Origin: CAYFPO01 sp964345035
GTDB taxonomy: Bacteria; Fidelibacterota; Marinisomatia; SCGC-AAA003-L08; GCA-002704045
Assembly: GCA_964345035.1 (NCBI GenBank)
Contig: CAYFPO010000001.1
Span: forward strand, 124,001-188,000
DNA: 64,000 nucleotides
Direction: 5' to 3'
Shown: piece by piece, positions 24,577-34,041 of the stretch
Numbering within the stretch: the first letter of the stretch is position 1
Layout: each line of letters starts with the position of its first letter
Notes under the pieces: model-generated
The model's database searches: none
Told to the model about the DNA's origin: nothing
What the model saw: only the letters and a program-made list of their open reading frames with translations
Made by a program: the position numbers and the translations under genes

Positions 24577-27057
24577 TTATTCTCCTAATATTATATTTAT
24601 CATTAACACAATGTCCAGCACATTAATGACATTATCACCATTAATATCCGCAGCAGCAAATTCATAGGAATCGGGTTCATCATCACCAATAATAAAATTC
24701 ACGGTTGAAACAACATCAAGAATATTTACAACTCCGTCGCCATTCACATCTCCGGGCATCACTTCTACACCACTCACGGTCAAATTCACCGGCACTGATC
24801 CCGAACCTCCCTGAGAAGAAATACCAAGGTAAGCGGAATAATCACCTTCAGTTAAATCGGATGAATTTGCGGTTACAATCACCGACTCTGTTTGGCCTGC
24901 TTCCAATTCACCATTATCCGGAGAAACTGTAAGCCAATCTGCTTCACCAGTAAATCTTACTGACAGTCCATTATGGGCATAATCGTTATTATAAGAAACC
25001 AGTAATCCCGATGTACCGGATGTATTCTGCATGCCAATAGTTGCAGAACTGTTACCGGTAAGGGAATTATAGTTTAATTGAATTCTGCCATTGGAATACA
25101 GAACAAATTGAAAATCGTAGAAGCTGTTTTCAAAATTTGTCCACCAATGGGCTACTTCGTTAAACCAGACTACCAGTCTTTCTGCATTTGAATGATAAAA
25201 TACTTCACCGGAACAATATTCATTGCAACCATCATTCACAGGATTCAAATCATCCCAGAACCCAAAAACTGCAGGTCCCGGTGCATCTGCAGATGGCAGA
25301 CTTGTGTTATCCCAATCTGTATTATCTCCACCAAATCCGACCCATCCATTCGCATTGATTATACATTGATCATAGGATTCACCATAAAAGGGGAAATCAA
25401 AACCAATATCTATGCTTTCTCCCGCCTGATCATTATGAGGGAAGGTATACTGTGTACCAACACCTGAAATATCTATCCAGTCGTATTCTACACTTTCTTC
25501 ATTGTCAGAATCTCCCCAGTAATTGCCGTCAGTATCCGGACCACCTCCATTTTCAAAAGGAGATGCACTGATGGAGTAAATGAGTTGAGAGTCTTCCTCT
25601 CCCACATTGGATATGCTTATTGTCTCTGTCCCAATTTGATCCTGGTCAAGATTAAACTCCATTGAAGTTGGGGAATAGTCCAATTCAGGCATAGGACCGC
25701 TAATAGCGAATGCAGAATTAAATAGATTCAACCTGCCGCCGCTTACGGTAATTCCATCTAAACTTGGTAATGGATCCACATTTTCCAACATCGTCTGTTT
25801 TAATGTCAATGCGCAGCTGCCGGGGTCATCAATACACATCTGTGCCAGATTTACAGATGCCGCTGCGTGGAGAAAACCAACTGCCCCAGCTACATGAGGA
25901 GTTGCCATTGATGTACCGGTATAAGAACAGCTTACACCATTTGTGGGAACAGTGCTGCAAATATCTGTTCCCGGTGCACCCAGATCAATGGTTGTTGCTC
26001 CATATCCTGCAGAGCTGAATTTTACATCGTTTCGTGTTGTGTTTGTAACTGCAATTATCCAGTCACTGTCGCATCCGGTTGGTACATCGCCTATAACATC
26101 TACATTCTGATTTGAGTTAATTGTAGCTGCAGCACTTAAAATTCCAACTTCTCCCATCGCATTGTATAGGTCATTCCACACGGGATAGGAGTCGGAATTG
26201 CAGTCAGCATAGTCAACTCCAAAACTGCTGTTAGTAGCGACTACATAGGCACCAAATTCTCCTCCGGTCTCCAGCCAGAGGGTTTTTTGATCCAACACAT
26301 ATCCATATGCAATACTGATTGTAGATGTAGTTCCAGTTGACCCGGCGATTGCCATGATTTTAACATCCCAATTAACACCAACTACATCAATCCCATTATT
26401 TCCTTTTGCACCTACCGTACCCGCAACATGTGTACCATGATTATTACTTGGAATACTTCCGTCATTGCTGTAAGCATCCCAGCCGTTGATATCATCCACA
26501 TACCCATTATTATCATCATCCACACCATTACCGGGAATTTCGTTTTCGTTCACCCAAATATTGTCCGATAAATCTTCATGACTTGTCTGGACACCACCAT
26601 CAACTACTGCAACCACAATTTCGTCACCCAGAGCTGTCATCCCGCCAGTAGTAATATCCCAGGCTTCCGGTGCATCAATATCTGCATCCACTGTTCCGCC
26701 GCTTTGTCCCGTATTGTGCATATCCCACATTTGACTGAAATCAGGATCATTGGGAATGTCCCTCTGTGTTACCAGATGGTCAAATTGGGCATAAATAACC
26801 TCAGGAATTTCTCGGATTTTTTCAAGCCCCAATTCAGTGCTATTGTGTTCTGCAGGATCAACGGAAACCAGCCAGATATTCAATTTTGACACCAATTTTT
26901 TCTGAGGAATAAATCCTGTTTCTTTCAGTATTATGTCTATACCGGATTCAGTGAGATCCTTCGAGAATTTCACAATGAGTTGGTTTTCTACAAATGGCGT
27001 TTCTCCAATCGTTAGAGAAACAAATAATAATGGTAATAAAAATGTATTTTTATTCAT
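24577..27057 (-). CDS. Secreted subtilisin-like (S8) protease with dockerin-like C-terminus
   Basis: A signal peptide and an inhibitor_I9/fervidolysin-like pro-region (about 20-100) precede an S8 catalytic domain: Asp153 in VAVVDGG, His207 in NNHGTHVAG and Ser383 in TGTSMATPHVAG. A calcium-type loop DDDNNGYVDDINGWD lies between Asp and His, as in many secreted subtilisins. The module shared with the neighbouring trypsin-type protease follows (about 520-700), then an Ig-like domain and two dockerin-like repeats (DVNGDGVVNILDVV, DINGDNVINVLDIV). It is expected to digest proteins outside the cell or at its surface. Confidence 0.9.
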   Translation of the reverse strand: MNKNTFLLPLLFVSLTIGETPFVENQLIVKFSKDLTESGIDIILKETGFIPQKKLVSKLNIWLVSVDPAEHNSTELGLEKIREIPEVIYAQFDHLVTQRDIPNDPDFSQMWDMHNTGQSGGTVDADIDAPEAWDITTGGMTALGDEIVVAVVDGGVQTSHEDLSDNIWVNENEIPGNGVDDDNNGYVDDINGWDAYSNDGSIPSNNHGTHVAGTVGAKGNNGIDVVGVNWDVKIMAIAGSTGTTSTISIAYGYVLDQKTLWLETGGEFGAYVVATNSSFGVDYADCNSDSYPVWNDLYNAMGEVGILSAAATINSNQNVDVIGDVPTGCDSDWIIAVTNTTRNDVKFSSAGYGATTIDLGAPGTDICSTVPTNGVSCSYTGTSMATPHVAGAVGFLHAAASVNLAQMCIDDPGSCALTLKQTMLENVDPLPSLDGITVSGGRLNLFNSAFAISGPMPELDYSPTSMEFNLDQDQIGTETISISNVGEEDSQLIYSISASPFENGGGPDTDGNYWGDSDNEESVEYDWIDISGVGTQYTFPHNDQAGESIDIGFDFPFYGESYDQCIINANGWVGFGGDNTDWDNTSLPSADAPGPAVFGFWDDLNPVNDGCNEYCSGEVFYHSNAERLVVWFNEVAHWWTNFENSFYDFQFVLYSNGRIQLNYNSLTGNSSATIGMQNTSGTSGLLVSYNNDYAHNGLSVRFTGEADWLTVSPDNGELEAGQTESVIVTANSSDLTEGDYSAYLGISSQGGSGSVPVNLTVSGVEVMPGDVNGDGVVNILDVVSTVNFIIGDDEPDSYEFAAADINGDNVINVLDIVLMINIILGE

Positions 27058-27058
27058 T

Positions 27059-28624
27059 TTACCCTCCTATAATTAAATTCACCAGAATTATTATATCATA
27101 AATATTGATGATACTGTCTTCATTAAGATCTTTACAGGGATTTTCATCCACGAGACAATCAAAATTCAAAATACAACTAACTAACAGAACTATATCTTGA
27201 ATGTTGATTTCAGAATCATCATTAAAATCTCCGGGGATACTGCAGATTCCATCATATTGACTGGCTGCATATACAGCATTAAACAGGTTTAATCTTCCGC
27301 CACTGACAGTAATACCATTCAGCGATGATAGAGGATCAACTGTATCCAGCAATATTTCTTTGATCAGTAGCGCCGTTTCAGCAGGATTAGAAATAAATTC
27401 CTGTGCCAGTAATTCGGAACCTCCTGAGTGTACCATGGCAACTGCTCCGGCTACTACCGGTGAAGAATAGGATGTTCCAGTTAATGAACAGGATGTTTGA
27501 TTGGTTGGGCTTGTGGAACAGACACTGGTACCAGGTGCCCCCAGATCAATAGACTCCAATCCAAATGCAGCACTGGAAAATTTTATATCATCCTTGGTGG
27601 TATTGGTGACTGCAATCATATATTCACTGCTGCATCCGGTGGGTACATCTCCCTGTTCATCCACATTGGCGTTGATATTCATGGTTGCTGCTGCACTAAG
27701 AATTCCTGCTTCACCTAAGCTATTATACAAATCATTCCACACGGGATATGGATTAGAGTTACAGTCAGCATAATTGATTCCAAAGCTTGAATTGGTAGCA
27801 ACCACATTGGCTCCCAATACACCATCTGTATCCTGCCAAAGCAGCTTATTATCTAAAGCATATCCATAAGCGACGGTAATCGTAGATGTTGAGCTAGATG
27901 ATCCGGCAATGAACATCAAATCCACATCCCAATTGATGCCAGCAACATCCAGATTGTTGTTTCCGACAGCTCCGATCATTCCAGCAACTTTAGTACCGTG
28001 GGAAGCTACCGGAATAATTCCATTGCTATCATACGCATCCCATCCGTTTATATCATCTATGTAGCCGTTTTCATCATCGTCTATACCATTGTCGGGAATT
28101 TCATGCTGATTCACCCACGCATTATCTATCAAATCCTGATGATTCCATTGAAATCCACCATCAATTATAGCTACAACAATGCGGTGTCCAAGGGGGCTGG
28201 TACCGCCTGTGGTGATATCCCAGGCTTCTGGGGAATCAACATCGGCATCTTCCACACCGCCACTTTGTCCTGTATTATGATGATGCCACATATTTTCAAA
28301 TTCTTCATCATCGGGGAATTCTCTTTCTGAGACTTTATGATCTAATTGGGCATAAATAATGAAAGGGAATTTTCGCAGGACTGTCAAAGCAAATTCGGTG
28401 TTTTTGAATTTTGTAGAATTTACTTTCACCAACCAGATATTTAATTGTTTAAACAATAATCTTTCCGGTGAAAAACCACTGTTAATCAGATTTTCAGATA
28501 TTTCTTCCTTTGTTAATTCGGGAATAAATTTTGCAATTAGTTGACCCTTAACAAAATCATGAGATTCTGTGCTGGTTAAAAATTGAAATAACAAACATCC
28601 TGTAATAATTATTTTGTGATTCAT
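27059..28624 (-). CDS. Secreted subtilisin-like (S8) protease, shorter paralogue, dockerin-like C-terminus
   Basis: A close paralogue of the preceding gene, 521 residues, with signal peptide, pro-region and catalytic Asp155 (VAIIDGG), His209 (ASHGTKVAG) and Ser385 (TGTSYSSPVVAG). It lacks the beta-sandwich module and goes straight from the protease domain into a dockerin-like pair (DFNDDSEINIQDIV, DLNEDSIINIYDII). Four cysteines flank and punctuate that pair, unlike the others. It lies 1 base from the 24577-27057 gene on the same strand, consistent with tandem duplication followed by module gain or loss. Confidence 0.9.
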   Translation of the reverse strand: MNHKIIITGCLLFQFLTSTESHDFVKGQLIAKFIPELTKEEISENLINSGFSPERLLFKQLNIWLVKVNSTKFKNTEFALTVLRKFPFIIYAQLDHKVSEREFPDDEEFENMWHHHNTGQSGGVEDADVDSPEAWDITTGGTSPLGHRIVVAIIDGGFQWNHQDLIDNAWVNQHEIPDNGIDDDENGYIDDINGWDAYDSNGIIPVASHGTKVAGMIGAVGNNNLDVAGINWDVDLMFIAGSSSSTSTITVAYGYALDNKLLWQDTDGVLGANVVATNSSFGINYADCNSNPYPVWNDLYNSLGEAGILSAAATMNINANVDEQGDVPTGCSSEYMIAVTNTTKDDIKFSSAAFGLESIDLGAPGTSVCSTSPTNQTSCSLTGTSYSSPVVAGAVAMVHSGGSELLAQEFISNPAETALLIKEILLDTVDPLSSLNGITVSGGRLNLFNAVYAASQYDGICSIPGDFNDDSEINIQDIVLLVSCILNFDCLVDENPCKDLNEDSIINIYDIIILVNLIIGG

Positions 28625-28934
28625 TGATTTGGGTTTTACTGCACCATAAATTTAAAATCCCTGTGATGGGAAAAATAACATTTAAGTACTACAAAATGTA
28701 ACTGGAGACTAACCTTGTGAAAATAACTAACAATTGAAGGTTTTTTAGTAATGTTGTAAAATTAGCTGGAAGACTTACAGTATTTGTGTTAAAATTTAAG
28801 GCAGGTGTGTTTTGAGATCTATTTATAATTATGTTTAATAAGATAGAAGTTAAATAAATGAACAACATTGGAAAATTCTTAGGCGGGTATTTTATTTGAT
28901 CACAATCATATTTGGATTTTATAATTACTAAACC
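28625..28934. other. Divergent intergenic region
   Basis: About 310 AT-rich bases lie between the start of the subtilisin gene (minus) and a small membrane-protein gene (plus), so promoters for both should be here. A 13-codon frame at 28858-28899 encodes MNNIGKFLGGYFI and then stops; it may be a leader or the displaced true start of the membrane protein. No hairpin terminator or RNA gene was recognised. Confidence 0.4.
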
Positions 28935-29252
28935 GTGATTATTGATTTTGTACCCATAATTTTATTTTTTATCGGTGGTCGAAAACTTCTGGAACATAAC
29001 CCTAAAAGCAGAAAATGGATCATTGGTTTTTCAGGATTGGTGATTGCATTAAGTATAGTATTGTTATTTTACACACTTTTTTACGATATCCCCACAGGGT
29101 TAAGGGTCTGGAATTATGAAATTACAGAAAATATTAAACCATTAACTGTATATTTATTATCAATGGTTGCTGCGATAGTTTTTACTAGTCCATTTTTTCT
29201 GCTTAGAACAAAAAGAGCACTTGAAGAGTTTGCACCTGAAACTATACCTTAA
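28935..29252 (+). CDS. Small membrane protein, unknown function
   Basis: A 105-residue protein with three likely membrane helices: VPIILFFIGG, KWIIGFSGLVIALSIVLLFYTLF and VYLLSMVAAIVFTSPFFLL. A positively charged link (RKLLEHNPKSRK) lies between the first two. It starts at a GTG without a clear ribosome binding site. In the same frame, just upstream of a TAA at 28929, the sequence reads as further hydrophobic residues, so the 5' end may be disturbed. No family is recognised. The next gene begins 27 bases downstream on the same strand. Confidence 0.5.
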   Translation: MIIDFVPIILFFIGGRKLLEHNPKSRKWIIGFSGLVIALSIVLLFYTLFYDIPTGLRVWNYEITENIKPLTVYLLSMVAAIVFTSPFFLLRTKRALEEFAPETIP

Positions 29253-29279
29253 TAAGAAAAATTAATTGCAGAAGTAATT

Positions 29280-31613
29280 GTGAAAAACAAACTAAATATC
29301 ACATTATTTATCATAGCAATTCTTACCGATTCGGTTTATTCAAGCCGATTTTGGGGTGTGATTGCAAATGAGGGTACTAATTTGATTTCTGATTGCACTG
29401 ACAACTTTCCCGATTGCTTTTCTGAGAATCGTATTGATATTATTAATCAATTTAATTCATTACATAATCAGGGATCAATTCATAACAATGGTTGGGGGAT
29501 ATATGCATATTTAGATGAGATCCTAAATTCTAATTATGGCGATGAATTCGGTAGTGGAATTTTATGGCGTGACAATCAATCCCCAACTGAATCAGGAATT
29601 TATTGGGGTCAAATATTAAATACATTAATGTTGAATGATGGCCAAAATTGTATTATAGGACATGTTCGTAAGGCAAGCGCTGGTTGTGGTAGTGTTCCAG
29701 GCGAGGATTATCCACCTGGACCTCACCCATTTTTGATGATAGTTGATGGTGTTATCTGGTCTTTTGCTCATAATGGTACTTTAGATAAAGATGTCTTACT
29801 TGATGAACTGGTTACTACTGACTGGATTAAGAATAATGGACTTGAATTGCAAACATACGATTGTGGGGGTAATTGGGAAATAGATGATGATGATGATGAT
29901 GAAATTGAAGATTGCCTGGACAACTGTGATGTGGACTGCGAAACCGAATGTGAGCCGGGATTTCAAAACGTTATTGATTCCGAAATCTACTTTTTCTGGA
30001 TTATGAAGAATATTATTGAAGAACCTACAGGGAATACATTAACAGCACTTCACAAAGCGTTATCCCATCCGGATTTTATTCCTTTAACTAATCCATATTT
30101 ATTTGGTGAAAATCAACATAAAAATTTTGTTCTTTCAAATGGATCAGAAATTTTTTCATTTAGGGGAAATGGTTCTGAGCTAAATGATGAAATAGATTTT
30201 ATTCATAACGTTTATTGGATTTCTAAGCCAGATGATGATTCCGACGATGATGAATATGATGAGACATACAATGCTGTAATGTCACAGATATTTCCGGGTT
30301 CTACTTCCCTTGGAGATTGGCATGAATTATTTGACCATCAAATGGTGTACCTACCTCAGGATAATAAACCAATTGTCATAAGCGAATTTGATGAACTAAC
30401 AGGCATTGAAATGAAACGGCTGCAAAAAGGTACCAACTGGATAGGGTTCCCACGCCTATCGGATAATGAGTCAACAGAAACTGAAGTTGTTGTATCACCG
30501 CTTCTACCGGAATTTGATATAATCTTTGATCAAAATTATACTTCATATGAATATAATGATGATTTGGATGATTGGATTGGTGATTTAAATAACTTAAACA
30601 GTATCACCGGCTATAAACTTCAACTGGACAGTGAGTATCCCAACTATTACCTGCCGGTTGAGGGAGAGAGAATTGCGGAAGATACAGAAATATCCCTGAC
30701 TCCCGGAGAAAACTGGGTCTCTTATTTTTTGGATGAAACCCAACTCCCGTCTGAAGCAATACCTGACGATTTACTGTACAACCTGAACTATATTAAAGGC
30801 AAAGGCTGGTTCATGATCGAGCGGGATGGAGAACTGATCCCCAAAGCTGACTGTCCTCCGCCGGTGATTGAAGGTATTGAAATTAACTGTTATACACTGA
30901 GTTATGGTGATATGGTTGTCTTGGATGTTGATGAACCCACAACATTCCAGTGGCAGCAGAGCGACAGTGACTGGCCCCCCTATGAAGAACCCAAACCAGA
31001 CTACTTCCAATATGTTGAATTACCGGATTATCAACCCCTGATCATTGAAAATATAGAATATGGAGATAATGTGGAGGAGATTGGTGCTTTTGTGGATAAT
31101 ACCTGTATTGGTGCCTGCAGGGTAAATGGTTTTCCCATGCCCCTTCGAGCATATACTGATCCCGGAAATGTGAATGATATCCAATTCCAGGTAAAACTTA
31201 AAAATGATGGTTTAGGAAAAGTATCTGAGCAAAGTAATGATTATTTGAATGTAAACACGCTTATTTCTGAAACATCCGAGGGAGTTACTTTTGTATCTTT
31301 ATCAATGGATTCTATGGAAGATACAGCCATTATTAATTCATTCCGGTTACACCAGAACTACCCCAATCCGTTTAATCCAATTACCACCATACAGTTTGTT
31401 CTGGAGGAGGAAAAGGATGTTACACTCTCTGTATATAACATAACTGGGATATATGTTACCACTCTCTTTTCAGGGAAAGCCGCTACCGGGAATTACCGTG
31501 TACATTGGGCTGGAACCAATGATGCAGGAAATAATGTAAGCAATGGTATATATTACTATGAATTGAAATCTGCTGATTACACTGTTACGAAAAAGTTGGT
31601 TCTCTTAAAATAG
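29280..31613 (+). CDS. Secreted class II glutamine amidotransferase-like (Ntn) protein with type IX sorting domain
   Basis: A GTG start and signal peptide (about 1-21, ending VYS) are followed by SRFWGVIAN. This matches the N-terminal C-R-F-W-G start of YafJ/EgtC-type class II amidotransferases, with Ser22 in place of the nucleophilic Cys. Further family motifs follow in order: NNGWGI (about 69-74), IGHVRKAS (about 126), PHPF, SFAHNGTL (about 161) and DSEIYFFW. Signal peptidase cleavage after Ser21 would expose Ser22 as the N-terminus, as Ntn hydrolases need. The middle has Asp-rich stretches (IDDDDDDEIED) and WxxP-type beta modules. The C-terminus is a clear sorting domain (YPNPFNP to LVLLK). 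Enzymatic activity is inferred only. Confidence 0.75.
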   Translation: MKNKLNITLFIIAILTDSVYSSRFWGVIANEGTNLISDCTDNFPDCFSENRIDIINQFNSLHNQGSIHNNGWGIYAYLDEILNSNYGDEFGSGILWRDNQSPTESGIYWGQILNTLMLNDGQNCIIGHVRKASAGCGSVPGEDYPPGPHPFLMIVDGVIWSFAHNGTLDKDVLLDELVTTDWIKNNGLELQTYDCGGNWEIDDDDDDEIEDCLDNCDVDCETECEPGFQNVIDSEIYFFWIMKNIIEEPTGNTLTALHKALSHPDFIPLTNPYLFGENQHKNFVLSNGSEIFSFRGNGSELNDEIDFIHNVYWISKPDDDSDDDEYDETYNAVMSQIFPGSTSLGDWHELFDHQMVYLPQDNKPIVISEFDELTGIEMKRLQKGTNWIGFPRLSDNESTETEVVVSPLLPEFDIIFDQNYTSYEYNDDLDDWIGDLNNLNSITGYKLQLDSEYPNYYLPVEGERIAEDTEISLTPGENWVSYFLDETQLPSEAIPDDLLYNLNYIKGKGWFMIERDGELIPKADCPPPVIEGIEINCYTLSYGDMVVLDVDEPTTFQWQQSDSDWPPYEEPKPDYFQYVELPDYQPLIIENIEYGDNVEEIGAFVDNTCIGACRVNGFPMPLRAYTDPGNVNDIQFQVKLKNDGLGKVSEQSNDYLNVNTLISETSEGVTFVSLSMDSMEDTAIINSFRLHQNYPNPFNPITTIQFVLEEEKDVTLSVYNITGIYVTTLFSGKAATGNYRVHWAGTNDAGNNVSNGIYYYELKSADYTVTKKLVLLK

Positions 31614-31639
31614 ATAAGTTTGGATAATGGTAAGTTAGT

Positions 31640-33919
31640 ATGAAATACTGCTTGAAGATCATAGCAATCATTTTGATATTCATTGCTGGAGCCGGCGGAA
31701 CCACGCATACAGTGTCGCAGGATGGAACCGGAGACTTTACTGAAATCCAGTCAGCTATCAGTGCCTCCACTTATGGGGATACAGTACTTGTTTTCCCCGG
31801 TACTTATCTGGAAAACATTGATTTTTGGGGGAAAGACATTGTTGTGATGTCCACGGAAGGAGCATCTCAAACTATTATTGATGGCAATGAGCAAGGAAGT
31901 GTGGTCACATTTTCTGATAATGAGACCAGGGATGCGGTTTTATCCGGGTTTAGCTTAACCAATGGTACAGGTACATTCGATTCGAGTGACATGATTCATC
32001 GGGGGGGTGGAATTTATATATTTGATGCTAGCCCTACCATACATAATTGTATTATTGAAAATAACCATATTATGGATTTTGGGTTCGGAGGTGGAATGAT
32101 TGTTAAAGGAGTTGAGGTTAATCCGTTGCTTTCAGGGACGACTATCCGCCATAATACTGCCGGATTTGCTGGTGGTGGTATTTTGGTGGATGGTGATGGC
32201 CGGATTACTATGGATTCATTGAATTTATGCAATATCTATTTGAACTATGCCGGAGCAGGAAATGATTTCAAACATACCAGTGGGATACAGATTGCTCCAA
32301 ATACTAATGTCTATCTGGATACGTTTACAGTTCTGAATCCTGTAAATAATTATTTTATGCAGTTGGATGAAGAGGATACATTTTCTATACAACATGGCTA
32401 TATAGAGCATGTGAACGGAGACTTGTATGTGAGCCCTACGGGGTCAAATGAAAACAGCGGTCTTACAGCAGAGAACCCTCTTTTATCTATTAACTATGCA
32501 TTGACATTAATTGAATCTGATAGTACACAGCCCAATTCCATTTATCTCGCTGAAGGTAATTATCCCTATTCCCCCCAATTTCAATCCTATCCCTTAAATA
32601 TGAAATCCTATATTTCAATTCTCGGAGCGGGCAGAGACCAGACTATTCTGGATGGAAACTTCCGTATGATGGTTATTTATGCATATGAATATGAAAAACA
32701 CTATTCAATAAAAGATTTATCTATCATTAATGGATATAATAATGCCTACTCTGGTATTGCATTTAGCGGTGGCTTATTAATTATAGAAAACACAAATCTT
32801 CTGATTGAAAACGTAACGTTTGATAATAATTACCCGACGGCGATCAGGTGTATTTCAATTGGCGGTGAATCCCAACCTATGCCTGATTCCAGCAGTCTGC
32901 ATCTAAAGAATGTTGAAATAGTGGGCAATTATGGCAGTTTTGCAGTGAAACTATATTCCCACCGTTGGATAACATTAGAAAATTGTATTATCCGGGAAAA
33001 TTTACCAGGAGATGAGGTTGGAACGGCATTGGGTGGCGGGATGACACTGGGAAATCATAAACTGGATTATCCCTACGAGTGTATTAAGACCTTCCGGAAT
33101 ACGGAAATTACAAAAAATGTCCACATTTCGGATTGGGGAATACAATCCTCAGCAATTGCTATTTGGGGAGGAAATGTCAACGTTAATATCATAAACTGCA
33201 CTATCGCTGATAATTTTTCGTATAGCGGCGCTACAATAACAGCAGATCATATGGGTAGTATTGTTAATATTGTTAATAGTATAATTTATGGCAACGTCCC
33301 CCAGCAAATATTTCTTTTTAGTCCAGGCTTTGACGATCCCAATATTTTACTTTTGAAAAATACCTTAATTCAGGATGCCGAATGGGGCATTACGCCAAAC
33401 AACGGCAATATCATCCACTGGCTGGATGGCAATATTGATAATAATCCCTGGTTTGTAGATTCTGATAACAATGATTATACTCTTTCTTCAATCTCAACTG
33501 CTATAAACGCCGGCACAGACTTTTTCGTCTGGGAGGGAGATACTCTGGTGAACTTGAGTCCTGAAGATTACAACGGTTCAGCCCCGGATTTGGGGGCGTA
33601 CGAATGGGAAGATTCCTTATCGTTTGATTACCAAGCTTTACCAGAAACAATTACACTTACGAACTATCCGAATCCTTTCAATCCAGTTACAACAATATCG
33701 TTTTCTTTGACAATCAGGAGTAATGTGAAACTTGATATTTACGATATATTGGGGAACCACATCAAAACGCTGTTAGAGGGGTTAGTTTCTCCTGGGCAAT
33801 ATGATATTGAATGGAATGGAGATAACAAAGCTGGAAAAAGTGTTGTCTCAGGGACATACATAGCTAAATTGTCTTTTGATAACTATTCAATTATGAAAAA
33901 AATGACGTTTGTAAAATGA
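31640..33919 (+). CDS. Secreted right-handed beta-helix protein with type IX sorting domain
   Basis: The signal peptide is followed by HTVSQDGTGDFTEIQSAIS, the usual opening of pectin-lyase-like beta-helices. Many short parallel strands follow (IHNCIIENNHI, LLSGTTIRHNTAG, NCTIADNFSYSG) over residues 25-640, possibly as two helices with a second start at LYVSPTGSNENSGL. The C-terminus is a sorting domain with YPNPFNPVTTISF and a final SIMKKMTFVK. Such proteins include polysaccharide lyases and adhesins; no catalytic site is visible, so its target is unknown. It follows the amidotransferase-like gene by 26 bases on the same strand. Confidence 0.82.
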   Translation: MKYCLKIIAIILIFIAGAGGTTHTVSQDGTGDFTEIQSAISASTYGDTVLVFPGTYLENIDFWGKDIVVMSTEGASQTIIDGNEQGSVVTFSDNETRDAVLSGFSLTNGTGTFDSSDMIHRGGGIYIFDASPTIHNCIIENNHIMDFGFGGGMIVKGVEVNPLLSGTTIRHNTAGFAGGGILVDGDGRITMDSLNLCNIYLNYAGAGNDFKHTSGIQIAPNTNVYLDTFTVLNPVNNYFMQLDEEDTFSIQHGYIEHVNGDLYVSPTGSNENSGLTAENPLLSINYALTLIESDSTQPNSIYLAEGNYPYSPQFQSYPLNMKSYISILGAGRDQTILDGNFRMMVIYAYEYEKHYSIKDLSIINGYNNAYSGIAFSGGLLIIENTNLLIENVTFDNNYPTAIRCISIGGESQPMPDSSSLHLKNVEIVGNYGSFAVKLYSHRWITLENCIIRENLPGDEVGTALGGGMTLGNHKLDYPYECIKTFRNTEITKNVHISDWGIQSSAIAIWGGNVNVNIINCTIADNFSYSGATITADHMGSIVNIVNSIIYGNVPQQIFLFSPGFDDPNILLLKNTLIQDAEWGITPNNGNIIHWLDGNIDNNPWFVDSDNNDYTLSSISTAINAGTDFFVWEGDTLVNLSPEDYNGSAPDLGAYEWEDSLSFDYQALPETITLTNYPNPFNPVTTISFSLTIRSNVKLDIYDILGNHIKTLLEGLVSPGQYDIEWNGDNKAGKSVVSGTYIAKLSFDNYSIMKKMTFVK

Positions 33920-34041
33920 TACTTACTTAGGCCGGCTTTCACTACACTGTAAAATAAAATTGAAAATTTAAAGGTCAAAATGTTTACATTTTAAATAGAT
34001 GAGTAATTAATTAGCACTCCATAACAATCCTGAGTTACAAT

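Noticed and set aside
14918..28624. Repeated short DNA motifs as a CRISPR array or tandem satellite
   Set aside because: The repeats encode dockerin loops within separate genes; spacing is irregular and there are no spacers.
33977..33992. AAAATGT/ACATTTT hairpin as terminator between the beta-helix and TPR genes
   Set aside because: Only AT pairs apart from one GC and a 2-base loop; too weak to list as a terminator.
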